DNA from: Cherax quadricarinatus
Lineage: Eukaryota; Arthropoda; Malacostraca; Decapoda; Parastacidae
Assembly: GCF_038502225.1 (NCBI RefSeq)
Contig: NC_091301.1
Span: 21,539,859-21,603,858, forward strand
Length of the DNA stretch: 64,000 bases
Direction of reading: 5' to 3'
In this document: positions 1 through 12,840 of the stretch, in pieces
Position numbering within the stretch: the first letter of the stretch is position 1
How the letters are laid out: each line of letters opens with the position of its first letter
Translations under genes and position numbers: made by a program
The notes under the pieces: generated by a model
What the model was told of the DNA's origin: nothing
Databases searched by the model: none
What the model saw: only the letters and a program-made list of their open reading frames with translations

Positions 1-3000
1 GTGTTAGTGTTGACAGGGTCAGTGTTGACAGTGTTAGTGTTAACAGTGTAAGTGTTGACAGCGTCAGTGTTGACAGTGTTAGTGTTGACAGTGTTAGTGT
101 TGACAGTGTCAGTGTTGACAGTATTAGTGTTGACAGTATTAGTGTTGACAGTGTTAGTGATGACAGTGTCATTGTTGACAGTGTTAGTGTTGACAGTGTC
201 AATGTTGACAGTGTTAGTGTTGACAGTGTTAGTGTTGACAGTGTCAATGTAGATAATGTCAGTATTGACAGTGTTAGTGTTGACAGTGTCAGTGTTGACA
301 GTGCTAGTGTTGACAGTGTTAGTGTTGACAGTGTTAGTGTTGACAGTGTCAGTGTTGACAGTGTCAGTGTAATGTCAGTGTTGACAGGGTTAGTGTTTAC
401 AGTGCAAGTGTTGACAGTGTCAGTGTAGATAATGTCAGTGTTGACAGTGTTAGTGTTGACAGTATCAGTGTTGACACTGTCAGTGTTGACAGTGTTAGTG
501 TTGACAGAGTTAGTGTTGAGAGTGTCAGTGTTGACAGTGTTAGTGTTGACGGTGCCAGTGTTGACAGTGTCAGTGTTGACAGTGTTAGTGTTGACAGTGC
601 TAGTGTTCACAGAGTCAGTGTTGACAGAGCCAGTGTTGACAGTGTTAGTGTTGACAGTGTTAGTGTTGGCAGTGTTAGTGTTGACAGTGTCAGTGTTGAC
701 AGTGTTAGTGTTGACAGTGTTAGCGTTGACAGTGTTAGTGTTGACAGTGTAAGTGTTGACAGTGTCAGTGTAGATAATGTCAGTATTGACAGTGTTAGTG
801 TTGACAGTGTCAGTATTGACAGTGTTAGTGTTGACAGTGTTAGTGTTGACAGTGTCAGTGTAGATAATGTCAGTGTTGACAGTGTTAGTGTTGACAGTGT
901 CAGTGTTGACAGTGTTAGTGTTGACAGTGTCAGTGTTGACAGTGTTAATGTTGTCAGTGTCAGTGTTGACAGTGTTAGTGTTGACAGTGTCAGTGTTGAC
1001 AGTGTTAGTGTTGAGAGTGTCAGTGTTGACAGTGTCAGTGTAGATAATGTCAGTGTTGACAGTGTTAGTGTTGACAGTGTCAGTGTTCACAGTGTCAGTG
1101 TAGATAATGTCAGTGTTGACAGTCTTAGTGTTTACAGTGTCAGTGTTGACAGTGTCAGTGTAGATAATGTCAGTGTTGACAGAGTTAGTGTTGATAGTGT
1201 CAGTGTTGACAGTGTTAGTGTTCACAGTGTCAGTGTTGACAGTGTCAGTGTAGATAATGTCAGTGTTGACAGTGTTAGTGTTGACAGTGTCAGTGTTGAC
1301 AGTGTCAGTGTTGACAGTGTCAGTGTTAACAGTGTCAGTGTTGACAGTGTTATTGTTGACAGTGTCAGTGTTGACAGTGTTAGTGTTGACAGTGTCAGTG
1401 TTGACAGTGTTAGTGTTGACAGTGTCAATGTTGACAGTGTTAGTGTTGACAGTGTCAGTGTTGACAGTGTCAGTGTAGATAATGTCAGTGTTGGCAGTGT
1501 TAGTGTTGACAGTGTCAGTGTAGATAATGTCAGTGTTGACAGCGTTAGTGTTGACAGTGTCAGTGTTGACAGTGTCAGTGTAGATAATGTAAGTGTTAAC
1601 AGTGTTAGTATTTACAGTGTCAGTGTAGATAATGCCAGTGTTGACAGCGTTAGTGTTGACAGTGTCAGTGTTGACAGTGTCAGTGTACATAATGTAAGTG
1701 TTGAGAGTGTTAGTGTTGACAGTGTCAGTGTTGACAGTGTTAGTGTTGACAGTGTCAGTGTTGACATTGTTAGTGTTGACAGTGTCAGTGTAGATAATGT
1801 CATTGTTGACAGTGTTAGTGTTGACAGTGTCAGTGTTGACATTGTTAGTGTTGACAGTGTCAGTGTTGACAGTGTTAGTGTTGACAGTATCAGTGTTGAC
1901 AGTGTCAGTGTAGATAATGTCAGTGTTGACAGTGTTAGTGTTGACAGTGTCAGTGTTGACCGTGTCAGTGTTGACAGTGTCAGTGTTGTCAGTGTTAGTG
2001 TTGACAGTGTCAGTGTTGACAGTGTTAGTGTTGACATTGTTAGTGTTGACAGTGTCAGTGTTGACAATATTAGTGTTGACAGTGTCAGTGTTGACAGTCA
2101 GTGTTGACAATGTCGATGCTGACAGTGTTACTTTTGACAGTGTAAGTGTTGCCAGTGTCAGTGTAGATAGTGTCAGTGTTGGCAGTGTCAGTGTTGACAG
2201 TGTTAGTGTTGACAGTGTCAGTCTTGTCAGTGTTAGTGTTGGCAGTGCTAGTGTTGACAGTGTCAGTGTTGACAGTGTCAGTGTTGACAGTGTCAGTGGT
2301 GACAGTGTCAGTGCTGACAGTGTTAGTGTTGACAGTGTAAGTATTGACAGTGTCAATGTAGATAGTGTCAGTGTTAACAGTGTCAGTGTTGACAGTGCTA
2401 GTGTTGACAGTGTTAGGGTTGACAGTGTCAGTGTTGACAGTGTTAGTGTTGACAGTGTCAGCGTTGACAGTGTTAGTGTTGACAGTGTCAGTGCTGACAG
2501 TGTTAGTGTTGACAGTGTTAGTGTTGACTGTGTTAGTGTTGACAGTGTCAGTGTTAACAGTGTTAGTGTTGACAGTGTCAGTGTTGACAGTGCCAGTGTT
2601 GACAGTGTTAGTGTTGACAGTGTTAGTGTTGACAGTGTCAGTCTTGACAGTGTTAGTGTTGACAGTGTTAGTGTTGACAGAGTTAGTGTTGACAGTGTCA
2701 GTGTTGACAGTGTTAGTTTTGACAGTGTCAGTGTTGACAGTGTTAGTGTTGATAGTGTCAGTGTTCACAGTGTTAGCGTTGACAGTGTTAGTGTTGACAG
2801 TGTTAGTGTTGACAGTGTTAGTGTAGTAAATGTCAGTGTTGACAGTGTTAGTGTTGACAGTGTCAGTGCTGACAGTGTTAGTGTTGACAGTGTTAGTATA
2901 GAAAATGTCAGTGTTGACAGTGTCAGTGTTGACAGTGTTAGTGTTAACAGTGTTAGTGTAGAAAATGTCAGTGTTGACAGTGTTAGTGTTGACAGTGTTA

Positions 3001-6000
3001 GTGTTGACAGTGTCAGTGTTGACAGTGTTAGTGTTGACAGTGTTAGTGTTGACAGTGTTAGTGTTGACAGTGTCAGTGTTGGCAGTGTTAATGTTGACAG
3101 TGTTAGTGTTGACAGTGCCAGTGTTGGCAGTGTTAGTGTTGACAGTGTTAGTGTTGACAGTGTTAGTGTTGACAGTGTCAGTGTTGACAGTGTCAGTGTT
3201 GACAGTGTCAGTGTTGACAGTGTCAGTGTTGACAGTGTTAGTGTTGACAGTGTTAGTGTTGACAGTGTCAGTGTTGACAGCGTCAGTGTTGACAGTGTTA
3301 GCGTTGACAGTGTTAGTGTTGACAGTGTCAGTGTTGACAGTGTTAGTGTTGACAGTGTTAGTGTTGACATTGTTAGTGTTGACAGTGTCATTGTTGACAT
3401 TGTTAATGTTGACAGTGTCAGTGTTGACAGCGTTAGTGTCGACAGTGTTAGTGTTGCCAGTGTCAGTGTAGATAATGTCAGTATTGAGAGTGTTAGTGTT
3501 GACGGTGTCAGTGTTGACAGTGTTAGTGTTGACAGTGCTAGTGTTGACAATGTCAGTGTAGATAATGTCAGTGTTGACAGTGTTAGTGTTGACAGCGTCA
3601 GTGTTGACAGTGTTAGTGTAGACAGTGACAGTGTTGACAGTGTCAGTGTTGACAGTGTTAGTGTTGACAGTGTCAGTGTTGACAGTGTTAGTGTTGACAG
3701 TGTCAGTGTTGACAGTGTCAGTGTAGATAATGTCAGTGTTGACAGTGTCAGTGTTGACAGTGTCAGTGTTGACAGTGCTAGTGTTGACAGTGTTAGTGTT
3801 GACAGTGTCAGTGTTGCCAGTGTTGGTGTTGACAGTGTTAGTGTTGACAGTGTCAGTGTTGCCAGTGTTAGTGTTGACAGTGTCAGCGTTGACAGTGTTA
3901 GTGTTGACAGTGTTAGTGTTGACAGTGTCAGTGTTGACAGTGCTAGTGTTGAGAGTGTCAGTGTTGACAGTGTTAGTGTTGACAGTGTCAGTGTTGACAG
4001 TGCTAGTGTTGACAGTGTCAGTGTTGACAGTGTTAGTGTTGACAGTGCCAGTGTTGACAGTGTCAGTGTAATGTCAGTGTTGACAGTGTTAGTGTTGACA
4101 GTGTCAGTGTTGACAGTGTTAGTGTTGACAGTGTCAGTGTTGACAGTGTTAGTGTTGACAGTGTCAGTGTTGACAGTGTTAGTGTTGACAGTGTCAGTGT
4201 TGACAGTGTTAGTGTTGACAGTGTCAATGTTGACAGTGTTAGTGTTGACAGTGTCAGTGTTGACAGTGTCAGTGTAGATAATGTCAGTGTTGGCAGTGTT
4301 AGTGTTGACAGTGTCAGTGTAGATAATGTCAGTGTTGACAGCGTTAGTGTTGACAGTGTCAGTGTTCACAGTGTCAGTGTAGATAATGTAAGTATTGACA
4401 GTGTTAGTATTTACAGTGTCAGTGTAGATAATGCCAGTGTTGACAGAGTTAGTGTTGACAGTGTCAGTGTTGACAGTGTCAGTGTAGATAATGTAAGTGT
4501 TGACAGTGTTAGTATTTACAGTGTCAGTGTTGACAGTGTCAGTGTAGATAATGTCAGTGTTGACAGTGTTAGTGTTGACAGTCTCAGTGTTGGCAGTGTC
4601 AGTGTAGATAATGTCAGTGTTGACAGTGTTAGTGTTGACAGTGTCAGTGTTGACAGTGTCAGAGTTGACAGTGTAAGTGTTGACAGTGTCAGTGTTGACA
4701 GTGTTAGTGTTGAGAGTGTCAGTGTTGACATTGTTAGTGTTGACAGTGTCAGTGTTGACAGTGTCAGTGTAGATAATGTCAGTGTTGACAGTGTTAGTGT
4801 TGACAGTGTCAGTGTTGACAGTGTCAGTGTTGACAGTGTCAGTGTTGTCAGTGTTAGTGTTGACAGTGTCAGTGTTGACAGTGTTAGTGTTGACATTTTT
4901 AGTGTTGACAGTGTCAGTGTTGACAATATTAGTGTTGACAGCGTCAGTGTTGACAGAGTCATTGTTGACAATGTCGATGCTGACAGTGTCAGTGTTGACA
5001 GTGTTAGTTTTGACAGTGTAAGTGTTGCCAGTGTCAGTGTAGATAGTGTCAGTGTTGGCAGTGTCAGTGTTGACAGTGTTAGTGTTGACAGTGTCAGTGT
5101 TGACAGTGTTAGTGTTGGCAGTGCTAGTGTTGACAGTGTCAGTGTTGACAGTGTTAGTGTTGACAGTGTAAGTATTGACAGTGTCAATGTAGATAGTGTC
5201 AGTGTTGACAGTGTCAGTTTTGACAGTGCTAGTGTTGACAGTGTTAGGGTTGACAGTGTCAGTGTTGACAGTGTTAGTGTTGACAGTGTAAGTATTGACA
5301 GTGTCAATGTAGATAGTGTCAGTGTTGACAGTGTCAGTTTTGACAGTGCTAGTGTTGACAGTGTTAGGGTTGACAGTGTCAGTGTTGACAGTGTTGGTGT
5401 TGACAGTGTCAGCGTTGACAGTGTTAGTGTTGACAGTGTTAGTGTTGACAGTGTCAGTGTTCACAATGTGAGTGTTGACAGTATCAGTTTTGACAGTGTC
5501 AGTGTAGATAGCGTCAGTGTTGACATTGTTAGTGTTGATAGTGTTAGTGTTGACAGTGCCAGCGTTGACAATGTCAATATTGACAGTGTCAGTGTTGACA
5601 GTGTCAATGTTGACAATGCTAGTGTTGACAGTGTCAGTGTTGACAATGCCAATGTTGACAGTGTCAGTTTTGACAGTGTTAGTGTTGACAGTGCCAGTGT
5701 AGATAGTATAAGTGCTGACAGTGTCAGTGTTGACAGCGTCAGTGTTGACAGTGTTAGTGTTGACTGTGTTAGTGTTGACATTGTCAGTGTTGACAGTGTT
5801 AGTGTTGACAGTGTTCGTGTTGACAGTGATAGTGTTGACAGTGTCATTGTTGACAGTGTTAGTGTTGACAGTGTCAGTGTAGATAATGGTAGTATTGACA
5901 GTGTTAGTGTTGGCAGTGTCAGTGTTGACAGTGGTAGTGTTGACAGTGTTAGTGTTGGCAGTGTCAGTGTAGATAATGTCAGTATTGACAGTGTTAGTGT

Positions 6001-9000
6001 TGACAGTGTCAGTGTTGACAGTGTTAGTGTTGAGAGTGTCAGTGTTGACAGTGTTAGTGTTGACAGTGTCAGTGTTGACAGTGTTAGTGTTGACAGTGCC
6101 AGTGTTGACAGTGTCAGTGTAATGTCAGTGTTGACAGTGTTAGTGTTGACAGTGTCAGTGTTGACAGTGTTAGTGTTGACAGTGTCAGTGTTGACAGTGT
6201 TAGTGTTGACAGTGTCAGTGTAGATAATGTCAGTATTGACAGTGTTAGTGTTGACAGTGTCAGTGTTGACAGTGTTAGTGTTGACAGTGTCAGTGTTGAC
6301 AGTGTTAGTGTTGACAATGTCAGTGTTGACAGTGTTAGTGTTGACAGTGTCAGTGTTGACAATCTTAGTGTTGACAGTGTCAGTGTTGACAGTGTCAGTG
6401 TAGATAATGTCAGTGTTGACAGTGTTAGTGTTGACAGTGTCAGTGTTGACAGTGTCAGTGTAATGTCAGTGTTGACAGTGTTAGTGTTTACAGTGCAAGT
6501 GTTGACAGTGTCAGTGTAGATAATGTCAGTGTTGATAGTGTTAGTGTTGACAGTATCAGTGTTGACAGTGTCAATGTTGACAGTGTTAGTGTTGACAGCA
6601 TTAGTGTTGACAGTGTCAGTGTTGACAGTGTTAGTGTTGACGGTGCCAGTGTTGACACTGTCAGTGTTGACAGTGTTAGTGTTGACAGTGTTAGTGTTGA
6701 CAGTGTCAGTGTTGACAGTGTTAGTGTTGACAGTGTTAGTGTTGACAGTGTTAGTGTTGACAGTGTCAGTGTTGACAGTGTTAGTGTTGACAGTGTTAGC
6801 GTTGACAGTGTTAGTGTTGACAGTCTCAGTGTACATAACGTCAGTATTGACAGTGTTAGCGTTGACAGTGTCAGTGTTGACAGTGTTATTGTTGACAGTG
6901 TTAGTGTTGACAGTGTTAGTGTTAACAGTGTTAGTGTTGACAGTGTCAGTGTAGATAATGTCAGTGTTGACAGTGTTAGTGTTGACAGTGTCAGTGTTGA
7001 CAGTGTTAGTTTTGACAGTGTCAGTGTTGACAGTGTTAGTGTTGACAGTGTCAGTGTTCACAGTGTTAGTGTTGACAGTGTCAGTGTTGACAGTGTAAGT
7101 GTACATAATGTCAGTGTTGACAGTGTTAGTGTTGACAGTGTCAGTGTTGACAGTGTCAGTGTAGATAATGTCAGTGTTGACAGTGTTAGTGTTTACAGTG
7201 TCAGTGTTGACAGTGTCAGTGTAGACAATGTCAGCGTTGACAGTGTTAGTGTTCACAGTGTCAGTGTTGACAGTGTTAGTGTTTACAGTGTCAGTGTTGA
7301 CAGTGTCAGTGTTGACAATATTAGTGTTGACAGTGTCAGGGTTGACAGAGTCAGTGTTGACAATGTCGATGCTGACAGTGTCAGTGTTGACAGTGTTAGT
7401 GTCAGTGTTGACAGTGTTAGTGTTGACAGTGTCAGTCTTGTCAGTGTTAGTGTTGGCAGTGCTAGTGTTGACAGTGTCAGTGTTGACAGTGTCAGTGTTG
7501 ACAGTGTTAGTGGTGACAGTGTCAGTGCTGACAGTGTTAGTGTTGACAGTGTAAGTATTGACAGTGTCAATGTAGATAGTGTCAGTGTTAACAGTGTCAG
7601 TGTTGACAGTGCTAGTGTTGACAGTGTTAGGGTTGACAGTGTCAGTGTTGACAGTGTTAGTGTTGACAGTGTCAGCGTTGACAGTGTTAGTGTTGACAGT
7701 GTTAGTGTTGACAGTGTCAGTGTTCACAATGTCAGTGTTGACAGTGTCAGTTTTGACAGTGTCAGTGTAGATAGTGTCAGTGTTGACATTGTTAGTGTTG
7801 ACAGTGTTAGTGTTGACAGTGCCAGTGTTGACAATGTCAATATTGACAGTGTCAGTGTTGACAGTGTCAATGTTGACAATGCTAGTGTTGACAGCGTCAG
7901 TGTTGACAATGCCAATGTTGACAGTGTCAGTTTTGACAGTGTTAGTTTTGACAGTGCCAGTGTAGATAGTATAAGTGCTGACAGTGTCAGTGTTGACAGC
8001 GTCAGTGTTGACAGTGTTAGTGTTGACTGTGTTAGTGTTGACATTGTCAGTGTTGACAGTGTTAGTGTTGACAGTGTTAGTGTTGACAGTGATAGTGTTG
8101 ACAGTGTCATTGTTGACAGTGTTAGTGTTGACAGTGTCAGTGTAGATAATGGCAGTATTGACAGTGTTACTGTTGGCAGTGTCAGTGTTGACAGTGGTAG
8201 TGTTGACAGTGTTAGTGTTGGCAGTGTCAGTGTAGATAATGTCAGTATTGACAGTGTTTGTGTTGACAGTGTCAGTGTAGATAATGGCAGTATTGACAGT
8301 GTTACTGTTGGCAGTGTCAGTGTTGACAGTGGTAGTGTTGACAGTGTTAGTGTTCACAGTGTCAGTGTTGACAGTGTTAGTGTTTACAGTGTCAGTGTTG
8401 ACAGTGTCAGTGTAGACAATGTCAGCGTTGACAGTGTTAGTGTTCACAGTGTCAGTGTTGACAGTGTTAGTGTTGACAGTGTCAGTGTTGACAGTGTCAT
8501 TGTTGACAGTGTTAGTGTTGACAGTGTCAGTGTTGACAGTATTAGTGTTGACAGTGTCAGTGTTGACAGTGTTCGTGTTGACAGTGTCAATGTTGACAGT
8601 GTTAGTGTTGACAGTGTCAGTGTTGACAGTGTCAGTGTAGATAATGTCAGTGTTGACAGTGTCAGTGTTGACAGTGCCAGTGTTGACAGTGTTAGTGTTG
8701 ACAGTGTCAGTGTTAACAGTGTCAGTGTTGACAATGTTGATGTTGACAGTGTCAGTGTTGACAGTGTTAGTGTTTACAGTGTAAGTATTGCCAGTGTCAG
8801 TGTTGACAGTGTCAGTGTTGTCAGTGTTAGTGTTGACAGTGCCAGTGTTGACAGTGTTAGTGTTGACAGTGCTAGTGTTGACAGAGTCAGTCTTGACAGA
8901 GTTAGTGTTGACAGTGTCAGTGTTGACAGTGTTAGTGTTGAAAGTGACAGTGTTGACAGTGTCAGTGTTGACAATGTCAATGCTGACAGTGTCAGTGTTG

Positions 9001-9588
9001 ACAGTGTTAGTTTTGACAGTGTAAGTGTTGCCAGTGTCAGTGTAGATAGTGTCAGTGTTGACAGTGTCAGTGTTGACAGTATTAGTGTTGACAGTGTCAG
9101 TGTTGACAGTGTTAGTGTTGACAGTGCTAGTGTTGACAGTGTCAGTGTTGACAGTGTTAGAGTTGACAGTGTTTGTGTTGACAGTGTCAGTGTTGACTGT
9201 GTCAGTGTTGACAGTGTCAGTGTTGACAGTGTTAGTGTTGACAGTGTAAGTATTGAGGGTGTCAGTGTAGATAGTGTCAGTGTTGACAGTGTCAGTGTTG
9301 ACAGTGCTAGTGTTGACAGTGTTAGTGTTGACAGTGTCAGCGTTGACTGTGTTAGTGTTGACAGTGTTAGTGTTGACAGTGTCAGTGTTGACAGTGTCAG
9401 TGTTGATAGTGTCAGTTTTGACAGTGTCAGTGTAGATAGTGTCAGTGTTGACAGTGTCAGTGTTGACAGTGTCAGTGTAGATAGTGTCAGTGTTGACAGT
9501 GTCAGTGTAGACAGTGTCAGTGTTGACAGTGTCAGTGTTGACAGTGTCCATGTTGACAGTGTCCATGTTGACAGTGTCAGTGTAGACA
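1..9588. repeat. 15-bp minisatellite array (GTGTTGACAGTGTYA)n, at least 9.6 kb
   Basis: A 15-bp unit, GTGTTGACAGTGTYA, runs from the left edge to about 9,588, so the true array is longer. Position 14 alternates C/T between neighbours. A common variant unit is GTGTAGATAATGTCA. Four shortened 11-bp units (GTGTAATGTCA) occur near 367, 4066, 6117 and 6458. Because 15 is a multiple of 3 and most frames lack stops, it gives spurious ORFs of up to 1,150 codons on both strands (pentapeptides VLTVS, DSVSV, NTDTV, STLTL). The plus strand is strongly G/T-rich. No gene is supported. Higher-order duplications are described under findings. Confidence 0.97.
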
Positions 9589-10109
9589 GCAGAAGCAGTG
9601 GAGAGGTACAGACGTGATCATTCCGTCAGCCTCGACGTAGTACTGAGGTGACCAATCTCTACCTTTGCACTGCTTTTTCATTCATCTGTTTGGTGCTGTT
9701 ATTAACCTTCGGTATAGTGATGGTAATAACATGGAGGGAACAAAGGATACAGGAAAATGCTTAGTGCGGTTCGCTTTTCAAAGCAAATAACCCAGGCTAG
9801 CTATGTTTCCCTGTCATAGTCCACCACACAGGATGGGTTATATACAAAGTGTTGAAATCTGTCAGACTCAGCTGACAGATTTCAGCACTTCACTGAGGAA
9901 ATCATCATGAATTCTTGACAGTGTGGGGGGGTGGGGTACTGCCAAGTGTGAATTTACTGACAGCACTCTGCGACGCACACTCCTTGGATGAAGAGCCCAG
10001 TATTTTTACTTTTATATTCTTGAAGATTTTTCGTAATTTACCAAAATTTCAACGTTGAATCCTCTTAAAGCAAAGGAGAATAAGGAGGATGATGGGGTGC
10101 CATGATTGT
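9589..10109. other. Non-repetitive DNA after the minisatellite, no gene seen
   Basis: Ordinary complexity. Around 9820-9845 there is a short piece (ACACAGGATGGGTT) that recurs near 43,013 and, in related form, near 27,510, so it is probably a dispersed repeat. No convincing coding potential. Confidence 0.5.
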
Positions 10110-10262
10110 GGTGAAAAGCTCCTCATCCTTGGATCAAACCTAATTTACCTCCCTCTCCCCAGGGGCCGTATGATCCCTACGGGCTTACTTCTTCCCCATG
10201 AAAATGATAGCAGGTAGCGTTGCATGACCCCTCACGGGTTTAGCGCCTTGTTATGATTAAAT
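10110..10262 (+). repeat. SINE-like repeat ending in TTTAGCGC
   Basis: The block reads TTGGATCAAACC, then CCCCAGGGGCCGTATGATCCC, then CACGGGTTTAGCGCC and TTATGATTAAATTAA. This order (GATCRAACC, then CCCAGG, then the CGGGTTTAGCGC tail) recurs at about 11.95, 28.35, 33.75 and 58.0 kb, and elsewhere as tail pieces, several ending in (TAA)n. The complement of GGATCGAACC resembles a pol III B-box, so a tRNA-related origin is possible but not shown. Confidence 0.6.
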
Positions 10263-10600
10263 TAATTTTTTCCCCTTTCTGTTTTCTCCACTTACCTTTC
10301 TTTATTCTCATTCTTTTCTTCAATTTCTCTCCTTTCATTCCCGTCATCTCTTCTATTCTCTTTTTCCCCTTCCTATTCTTTTCACTTTTATATATTAAAT
10401 TTTTCCACTTTTTATTTTGTCTTTCCTTTCTATCTCACCTTTACTATTTTCCTATACATTTCTTCCTTCCCATCCCTATTAAATTCTTCCCTGTTTTCTC
10501 CTCTATTCCCCTTCCCCATTTTCTCTTATTTCCGAGCTACCCCTTCTCCAATTACCTTAATTCCTCCCCTTCATTCTTTATTTTTATCTCTAGTCCGGTA
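10263..10600. repeat. Pyrimidine-rich (T/C) stretch
   Basis: About 330 bases of C/T-rich, low-complexity sequence with no strict unit. It gives an apparent 128-codon open frame made of F, L, S, P and I, which is a compositional artefact. Confidence 0.7.
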
Positions 10601-11410
10601 CGAACATTGGCAACTGCTACCATGGCGATAGTTCCATAACTACACATACATAATGTTTGCCGGCCATAGTCAGTTGCCGGAGCACAACATTCAAAAAACA
10701 ATATTAAACCTAGGAACGATTGGGGTTTGAATGGTTTGTTTTTAATCGTGTTATTACGATTTCGTGAATCAAAAAACAAAAAACACTTAATGGTATAGGC
10801 GTCACTTATTCTGGTGATGGATTGGAACGAGTAGTCGCAGTAGCAGCAGGACTGCTGTTGTTGGGATAGTGGTGTGTAGCTCTTGACTCCCACCCGTTTC
10901 TGTCTTTCCTATCAGGTGCCACTGGCCGGTTCTGAATGAGGGCTCGTACCGCGTAAGCTGTGAGTGGCCCCTAGGAACCACAACATCTAGAAAACCGGTT
11001 TTCGTAAACTGAGGGTTTTTTCCTCTCTCTCTTTGCAGGGAGCCTAGGTGAGGGCTACATAGTTTCCTGCTCTTAGCCTTTCTCGTGTTCCTTGCACCTT
11101 GTACTCCCTTCCTTTATCCCTTCTGTCTTCCGCTTCCTCGTGCACTCCCTTTCTCCATCCCACCACTCCTTTCCCCACCTTTCTCCATTCCATCCTCTAC
11201 CCATCTTCCCCTCCCACCATCCCCTTTGTTCATTATTAAGCGTGTGCACTCCAGTCGAAATATATAGCAAAATGCGAGAAAAATATATTTTGATCGGAGT
11301 ATCGAAGACGAACTCCTGCACAATGGACCACTTCAGCCCTCGTGGCCCAAACACACTTAAAACTTTAGCCTCGCAGCAAACTGGACCACACTAAAAATAT
11401 CTCTCCTGCA
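10601..11410. other. No gene seen; weak acceptor-like site near 11,038
   Basis: Mostly ordinary sequence. A polypyrimidine run ending CTCTTTGCAG near 11,038 looks like a splice acceptor, but no open exon with a donor follows, so no exon is called. 11,080-11,230 is another C/T-rich patch. A short (AT) tract lies at 11,416-11,436. Confidence 0.4.
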
Positions 11411-11436
11411 AAAATATATATATATATATATATATG

Positions 11437-11700
11437 TGTGAACTCGTATAAAAGTACGTTCCTGTGAAAATTCTTCTCTCGTGTTAAAATAACAAATATT
11501 TGTACATACCTTGTGTACATAGACTGTTATTTGTGTAAATAAACAAGTTACTTGTTTAGATCAACTATTAAATTTTTTTAGAAGTTACTCATGAAAATAA
11601 AATAGTTATCCGTGAAAACTGGTTATTCGAATATATAAAATAGTTACACGTGTAAATCAAATAATTACTCTTATAAGTATAATGTATGTACGTGTCAGTA
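11437..11700. repeat. Old degenerate AT-rich tandem repeat (~30 bp)
   Basis: A motif of the form AGTTACTYGTGTAAATAAAAT recurs roughly every 28-32 bases (for example AGTTACTCATGAAAATAAAA, AGTTATCCGTGAAAAC and AGTTACACGTGTAAATC). Divergence is high, so the period is approximate. Confidence 0.45.
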
Positions 11701-11939
11701 AAATAGGTGCTCTTAAAGTCATGTGAAAGTGGTCGTTTTTCACTCAGACTGTCTCGTATAAAAATATGTATATTCGACTCTCACTTGTATGTATACAATA
11801 ACGTAAAATGAAAAGTCATACTTAGTCATACTTAGAATATCTCAGTGTATTTACACTATATATAGGTTACATATAGCCTTATTGGCCTTCGTGTAGTCGA
11901 GCTTCCCCTTTGAAAGAGGTCTATTGAAGCTGTTGAAGG

Positions 11940-12062
11940 GCTCTTAAACCAAGGAATTAGAGCTACCCTGCCCTTCTGTGAATCAAACCTAACTACTTCC
12001 CTTTCACGAAGTGGTGTGTGGTCCCTTGTGGATTTAGCGCGTCTTCGTGAATTTAATAACTT
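11940..12062 (+). repeat. SINE-like repeat (AGCGC family), second copy
   Basis: GGAATTAGAGCTACCC, then TGAATCAAACC, then GTGGATTTAGCGC and GAATTTAATAAC match the order in the copies at 10.1 and 58.0 kb. No long (TAA) tail here. Confidence 0.6.
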
Positions 12063-12199
12063 TCTGAATGCTCCAAAATTAGTGAAAAGAAAATATATAT
12101 TTAAACTGAATTAGACATACACAAGGACATATGCTCCTTGGGTAGCGAATACAACATCCAGTTTTTCTAGATGTGCTACTCATGGTCCTTGGGTAACGA

Positions 12200-12203
<4 letters not shown>

Positions 12204-12284
<81 letters not shown>
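12204..12284. repeat. (AT)n microsatellite, about 40 units
   Basis: Uninterrupted AT dinucleotides. The small IYIYIY-type open frames across it are artefacts. Confidence 0.98.
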
Positions 12285-12286
<2 letters not shown>

Positions 12287-12772
12287 GTCTTACTGTTTTA
12301 CGATGCTCTCCATCCTTTGTCAGCCCCAAACTGGGAGAATACGACTCCTTCTTAAAGTTCATGAATCACAGTGGGAGCAAACCTCAATACCAGTCGTATT
12401 AGATGGTCTAGGCAGACGTACAGCCTCTCTGATTGCCCTACTAGCCTTCATCACAGATCAAACTAAGTTGTGAAGGAAATTCTACTACGTAGGTAGTAGG
12501 TTGGTAGAGAGCAACCACCCAGGGAGGTACTACCGTCCTGCCAAGTGAGTGTAAAACGAAAACCTGTAATTGTTTTACATGATGGTAGGATTGCTGGTGT
12601 CTTTTGTCTGTCTCATAAATATGCAAGATTACAGGTACGTCTTGCTACTTCTACTTACACTTAGGTCACACTACACATACACTTACACGTTTATTTATAC
12701 ACACTCATCTGAGTTATCTTTGATTTTATCTTGATAGTTCATGTTTCTTATTACTTTTCCTTCTATATGAGA
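12285..12772. other. No gene seen
   Basis: Ordinary complexity. Short open frames on both strands show no recognisable motif. Confidence 0.4.
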
Positions 12773-12840
12773 CCTGGTCACAGACCGGGCCGCGGGGGCG
12801 TTGACCCCCGGAACTCTCTCCAGGTAAACTCCAGGTAAAC
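12773..12840 (+). mobile_element. 3' terminal fragment of a LINE family
   Basis: GACCTGGTCACAGACCGGG and the following GGGGCGTTGACCCCCGG and CTCTCCAGGTAAACTCC match, in opposite orientation, the 3' end of the LINE fragment at 44.1-45.1 kb (CCTGGTCATAGACTGAGCCG, GCGTTGACCCTCGGG, CTCTCCAGG). Only the end of the element is present. Confidence 0.6.

Noticed and set aside
6114..9566. 1,150-codon minus-strand open frame (NTDTV repeats) as a structural protein gene
   Set aside because: It is a translation of the 15-bp minisatellite; other frames on both strands are equally open and it crosses unit-phase shifts.
1..9588. Telomeric repeat
   Set aside because: The 15-bp unit is not a telomere-type (TTAGG) repeat and the array ends in ordinary DNA.
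10253..10639. 128-codon F/L/S/P-rich ORF as a membrane protein
   Set aside because: Hydrophobicity follows directly from T/C-rich sequence; no second line of evidence.
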